From Corynespora cassiicola (lineage: Eukaryota; Ascomycota; Dothideomycetes; Pleosporales; Corynesporascaceae), in contig JAEUWY010000006.1 in assembly GCA_022059125.1 (NCBI GenBank), positions 3,658,001 to 3,722,000 of the forward strand: a DNA stretch of 64,000 bases, in the 5' to 3' direction. Positions 59,771 through 64,000 of this stretch are shown in pieces. Position numbers and translations under genes: made by a program. How positions within the stretch are numbered: position 1 is the stretch's first letter; each line of letters begins with the position of its first letter. Below the pieces are notes generated by a model. It worked only from the letters and a program-made list of their open reading frames with translations. It had not been told where the DNA came from and did not search any database.

Positions 59771-60624
59771 TCAGACGGCCATTGCTGCAACAAATTTCTT
59801 CCAAGTCGGGCCAAAGCTCTCGTAAAATTGCGCCTTCAAATCTGTCACGAACAAAAACGCGGCACGTTCGCGAAGTTCCAGTACCAGAACTTCAATCTCC
59901 TCTTCTGGAACCGAATGGACCATGTATGAAGACCGTTCCCTATCGTAGGGCGACGTAGAAAGCCACTCTTGGTATTCATCCGTTCGGAAATTTCCAAAAG
60001 CATCTTCTACCACCGTTGTAAGATCGGGACCAGACGAGGCGAGGCGAGGATCTACGGCTGTGCCTGGGTTTTGAATTACCTGGACACCATCAACACGTCT
60101 GTCCGGAAAGCAATACCGCCTAGGTGCCACTTACCAGCCGGTTGCCCAAGATTCCGTTGGTGTTTTTAACTTTCTTGGTCGTGGCATCCAAGTAGTCCCG
60201 GACTGCACTGGAGTACAAATTCGGTGTCTCGTCGAAGAAGATTCCCTCAACGGCCACCCCAGGAATTTTATCATCCTCGTTCCACTCGGCATACATGTCT
60301 ATATCCCTGCAAACTTCCTCTATTGGCCTGCAGCAGTATGCCGTGCGCACATAGCCGACAATTCGCACATTTGTCTGTGCGCTTAATCGAGGAATTTCGC
60401 GAACATAGTCCGCATTTGGCCACCAAGGCCTCGATCCTGGACCACTGTCTGGATTCACAATGATGACGAAATCCAAGTTTTGATGGGCGGCAATCCTAAG
60501 CAAAGTGAGACGCGCTTTTTATACGGACAGACGGTACAGACGCATCATATAACGGGTCCCACGCACCGGGGTTGGGGTAGATGTACAACGGAAGCAATAT
60601 GCTGGACCTTGCCCCCTCAGCCAT
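59771..60624 (-). CDS. Spherulin-4-like protein, copy 1, three exons
   Basis: Exons 60542-60624, 60135-60495 and 59771-60079 (46-bp and 55-bp introns) give 250 residues. Family signatures: SSILLPLYIYPNPGAWDPLY at the N-terminus, DFVIIVNPDSGPG, VRIVGYVRTAY, VEGIFFDETP and a C-terminal LFVTDLKAQFYESFGPTWKKF. This is the spherulation-specific family 4, a TIM-barrel-like fold first described from slime-mould spherulation and common as secreted or surface proteins in fungi; the biochemical role is not established. No signal peptide is visible from ATG 60624, so the true start could lie in an unseen upstream exon. The stop lies 22 bp from the convergent F-box stop. Confidence 0.83.
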
Positions 60625-60806
60625 GGTGTCGAGGTACTTCAGCCAAAGAGGCCAGGTATGTGGCATTTCAACCGATCCTGGTCCGCGCTGACTAATGGCG
60701 GTCTAGTTTGCCGGAATATATGCAAGCCAAGGCACAGTGTCAAAGGGTTTGCTCGTAGATGTTCAACTTGGATGAAGGCGCGAAAAGACTTCAATCTTCA
60801 ATCTGG

Positions 60807-61886
60807 CTACCATGTCACATCCAAAAAGTCATTCCACGTAGATCCCGTCCCCTCCCCATACCCCGTCTCGTCCGTGACATACAACCACTCAACCTCTCTA
60901 CGCACATCATTCACAATCCTCCTCAGCCCCCCTCTCCCTATCGCTCCAGGCACACCCCTCACCACCATTCCCAAATCCCGCCTTGTAACTCCAATCTTTT
61001 CTACCGATTTCCTCACCTCCCCCCTCCTCGGCATCTCCCCCCACACCCCCTCAAAAACCACCGTAACATCCGCCCTGCCCGCCATCAATCTCCCCCCTTC
61101 TGGCACTCCCCCCGCGCCATGCAGCACCAACCTCTTCTCCCCAAACCCAGCCTCGCGTCTCACCGCCACGCTCACATTTCCCAAATACTGCCCCGCCGCC
61201 TCCTGCTTTTCCTCCTCCTCCTCCTCCTCCTCCTCCTCCTCCTCCTCCTCCTCCTCCTCCCCATCTGCAACCACGACGGGCGTGCGATCAAAGTATATCC
61301 CGTCGAGCCCGAACCCGGAGACGTTGTTCCAGGCCGCGTACGCGGCGACGTCGGCGCGCATGCTGGCGTCTGGGCGCGCGCCGCGCGACGTGTCGACGTA
61401 GCCCACGGTCTGGGCGTTGGGCAGCATGTTCAGACTCTGGACGAGCGTGGTGAAAGGGTGGGGAGGGTGAGACGAGTCGCAGGGCCCGGCGGCGCACGGA
61501 TTCAGGATTACGATGAAGGTTAGGTCTGGGTGGTTGATTATGCTGCACCCGGGGCGGAGTGAGGGTCAGTTTCGATGCGAAGAAGCAGTAGAGGGAGTTG
61601 CGTACGAGTCTGTCAGTGCTGTCCAGTGCGAGGTGTTTTCTGGGGAGGTGTAAAAGGGGACGAGGATGTTGATTGGGAGGGGGGTGACGTATTTTTGGGG
61701 GAGGATGGCGGCGAGGGGGAGGGTCAAGGCGAGGAAGAGGATTAGAGCGAGGGTTATGGAGATGGCGATCCTGTCGCGGTCAAAGTTTTGCGATACTTTG
61801 GAGAGTCTCGTGGAGGGAGATGGGGGGGTTGGGTTCAGCTTTTCTGTCTGGCGGATGAAGAAGGGCTGGGAGGGTGGGAGAGGCAT
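60807..61886 (-). CDS. Spherulin-4-like membrane-anchored protein, copy 2, with poly-Glu insert
   Basis: Exons 61606-61886 and 60807-61542 (63-bp intron, GTACGC..GCAG with CTGAC) give 338 residues. A single transmembrane or signal-anchor helix is at ~40-62 (IAISITLALILFLALTLPLA). The spherulin-4 domain follows: INILVPFYTSPENTSHW, INHPDLTFIVILNPCAAGPC, AQTVGYVDTS, GLDGIYFDRTP, and a C-terminal WLYVTDETGYG..TWNDF. Right after DGIYFDRTP, about 17 Glu (residues ~189-205) are encoded by a GAG microsatellite at 61211-61261, in a loop position. Same strand and neighbour of copy 1, so a tandem duplication is likely, though the proteins have diverged strongly. A type II membrane protein with an outside domain is the simplest topology. 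Confidence 0.83.
61211..61261 (+). repeat. (TCC)n / (GAG)n coding microsatellite
   Basis: About 17 uninterrupted CCT triplets on the plus strand encode poly-Glu on the minus strand within the second spherulin-4 gene. Length variation here would change the protein in steps of one residue without frameshift. Confidence 0.9.
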
Positions 61887-64000
61887 CTTGCAGAGAATAG
61901 CAGAGGATTCTCGCCGTTGTCACAGTCCCAAAGTGTCTCGCATCTACGATACATGGTGCAGCTGCTATGTACTGCGTTGTGCGAGTTTCTCACAACATTT
62001 TGCATTCCTGGATGCCAGAGTGAAGACTGGAATGCGACACAACCCCCAATTGGGGGCAAGGCTGGACCGACATTACTTCGGCTACTCGCTCCCAACCGCA
62101 CCTGGTTTACATTAACGAAGGGCGCTTATTGTTCAGTTATTGAAATCTCGTTGGTAGCCTTCTTTTTCCCATCTCGCACTCTTATCGCCGTCATTGCATA
62201 TTCCCAGCCAGTTGTTCCTCCGCCGCTACCCCAATTATAGAATGCGCTCAGAATAGACTGACCGTTATCTTCTATATGAAGTCACATCTGATACCCCAAG
62301 GTAAGTTCTGTGAGGTGGAGGCCGAGGCTGCCTGCGGTAGCATTGCAAGAAGATTCGCTTTCCAGAAGCCCGTCCCCGTTTCAAACCCAGGCCAGCGCAA
62401 CCCCAGTCTAAAATAAGCGTCGATTCCAAAAAAGCGTTTCGAATGCTTGGACAATCCTTCTATTCCGCGGAGCAAAGATCAAATTCCAACAGAGAGGGAG
62501 GAAAAATGGTTGCAAATTTGGAGTTCGAAAGTGGTCCCCGGGAGATGTGTGATCAGGCTAGACGAGTTCAGAGCAAGATTTGCGTCTAACGTGAGTGGCA
62601 CTCGCATACACTCGCATGCTGACCTTACATCTGCTGCTGCTGCTGCACCAGCGGCGGCGCTTAGAAAATGTACATGTGCGCATTCGTCCAGACTCGCCTT
62701 CCCGTTCAGGACATGTTCGTAATCCTTGCTCAGGCTTGCGGCCCCACCGTGCTGATTGCTGGCCTTTGGGAGAGGGTGTAGTCATCTTACGTGGTACATT
62801 GCGCTACCTACGACTTTTCCCTAGCAGTATGCAGATTGACGATGGCAAAACGGGCGTTCGTCTCGGATGGATCGAGTGCCGTTGACCAAGTGTCGCACCG
62901 GGACCTGAGGCATTTCCGCGCAGTCGGTAAAAACAAGTGGATAAGACTGACGACGGGGACAGCAGAAAAAAAAACTTTTCCCCCTTTTGAAATACACATC
63001 TAGAAACTAGAAAACGGAGAGATGCAGTGTTTCGTCCCACTAATCCCGAGATCCGCTTTTCCGCTCGGCCCAGTTGACCATCCTTTAGATCTCGTTATCG
63101 TACTGTGGGTATTTCGAAAAGGCAGGCGATCGTCGAGCCATGTTGCTGCATCTTAATGAATCATGACGTGCCCACCATGTCCCACCGATATATGCATCTA
63201 CTCAAACCGTTCACGACATTGCGCAGCCGCACCCCCTATCCGCCGGTTGCCTTCTCCGGCGCGCCCCTTTTGCAAGAATAGACCTGTCGCGGTACCTTAT
63301 GCCGCCACGGCAAAACGTCAGCCCTGTATCAAACATTCATGCGGTAGAAGATCGGGATACCGACGAAGCGGTATACTCCCGACCATGACGGTGGCAGCTA
63401 TTTTGGCCGCCGCCGCCGCCGCCATACAGACTTCGACGCGGGCTTCCATGCCCGCCCACCCGCAGCGCCTGACCGAGATTGGCCGATCAGAGCCAGCGCT
63501 CCGCTCCTCGTCATCATCATCAAATGGCAAACGTTGTTGCACGTCTGGTGTTCCCTCCCGGGCTAGTTTCCTCCGCGCGCGAAACGACCCACGCCTCGGC
63601 TCGGGTGATTGCCGACTGGGGTGAATTGCCAATCATCTTGTCAAAGCTTGACCTGGAGCTTAACTCGTTTCGCAACCTCTCTCTCACGTACCCTCGTTCC
63701 CCGTCCGCCTGCAGCGGGGAAGCCTGCCCTGCCTAGCCACCTTTCCCATTTGCGATGCCAAAGTGCTGACACCCGTGTTTTGATTGCGGGGTTCTGCCCA
63801 CCCACCGGAGCATTTTTGGTTTCGATGGGCGGCCGATCCGAACCTCGCCCACTTTTTCTCTGGCCCTTGAGAGGGAGAAGAGGCGGACGTCACTTCAAAT
63901 CCTCGTGTGCGCCGAGGGTCGTCGTGGTACTTGGCGGGCTTGGGGTGTTCGGGATGTTGGCCGTTGAGAAGGGGGCGTGGGTGGATGGATGGATATACGG
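61887..64000. other. Upstream flank of the spherulin-4 pair to the window edge, no supported gene
   Basis: Normal to GC-rich DNA with many short overlapping frames on both strands and short triplet runs (GCT at ~62632-62645, GCC at ~63410-63424). None shows a domain or splice-linked extension. The last ~300 bp may belong to a promoter of a gene beyond the window. Confidence 0.4.

Noticed and set aside
60658..61523. Ser/Pro/Leu-rich plus-strand frames of ~250 codons
   Set aside because: Shadows of the second spherulin-4 gene; the poly-Ser and poly-Leu runs are other-frame readings of the TCC repeat.

Overview
The window looks like nuclear DNA of a filamentous ascomycete (Pezizomycotina). Evidence: short introns of 45-63 bp with GT..AG ends, a single 5S rRNA gene standing alone between protein genes, a Zn2Cys6 regulator, tandem spherulin-4 genes, and a two-compartment composition. 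Bases 1-41071 are extremely AT-rich with the marks of repeat-induced point mutation (RIP): C-to-T and G-to-A decay, Trp and Gln codons turned into stops, and zinc-knuckle Cys/His turned into Tyr. Bases 41074-64000 have ordinary composition and genes. The border falls at the terminus of a Tc1-like element (41071). A Dothideomycete would fit, but the sequence alone does not prove it.

AT-rich block. It opens with a Ty3/Gypsy chromovirus cut by the window edge (1-5891; gag knuckle, RT, RNase H, integrase, chromodomain, probable 3' LTR). Next is a nest of Tc1/mariner elements with long terminal inverted repeats: a minus-strand copy split by a younger plus-strand copy (6253-8385), a 500-bp MITE-like inverted repeat, and two more copies. 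A 71-bp direct repeat (5892-5962 and 13080-13150) flanks the nest. Two islands of normal composition survive inside the block, each with one intact reductase gene: a short-chain dehydrogenase (13292-14239, minus) and an aldo/keto reductase (21804-22961, plus). Between them lie a 9-bp minisatellite and further Tc1 copies, one of them mosaic. From 26 to 38.5 kb there is a second Gypsy element with ~0.94-kb LTRs; its 5' LTR holds a 1.85-kb TA-target transposon that itself holds a 1.85-kb pogo/Fot-like transposon.

Gene-bearing block, left to right: a transcription-factor-like protein with a C..C..HxH region and two C2H2 fingers (41300-42709); a small Cys-rich hypothetical protein (43668-44177); a three-exon Zn2Cys6 regulator (46043-47513); the 5S rRNA gene (48475-48593); a coiled-coil hypothetical protein that I rebuilt with three exons (49482-50484); a VOC/PhnB-type protein (50658-51260, minus); an SDR-like oxidoreductase lacking YxxxK (51931-52980); a glyoxylate/hydroxypyruvate reductase (53617-54686) converging on an FAD amine oxidase-like gene (54763-56271, minus); a four-exon F-box protein (58480-59748); and two tandem spherulin-4 genes (59771-60624 and 60807-61886, both minus).

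The most plausible metabolic link is the convergent pair: amine/glycine-type FAD oxidases can release glyoxylate, which the neighbouring reductase would use. The two reductases stranded in the AT block resemble enzymes of secondary metabolism, but no synthase is present, so a cluster cannot be claimed. Exon structures are my own reading of splice sites and frame continuity. Retroelement and transposon calls rest on motifs still readable through the RIP damage.
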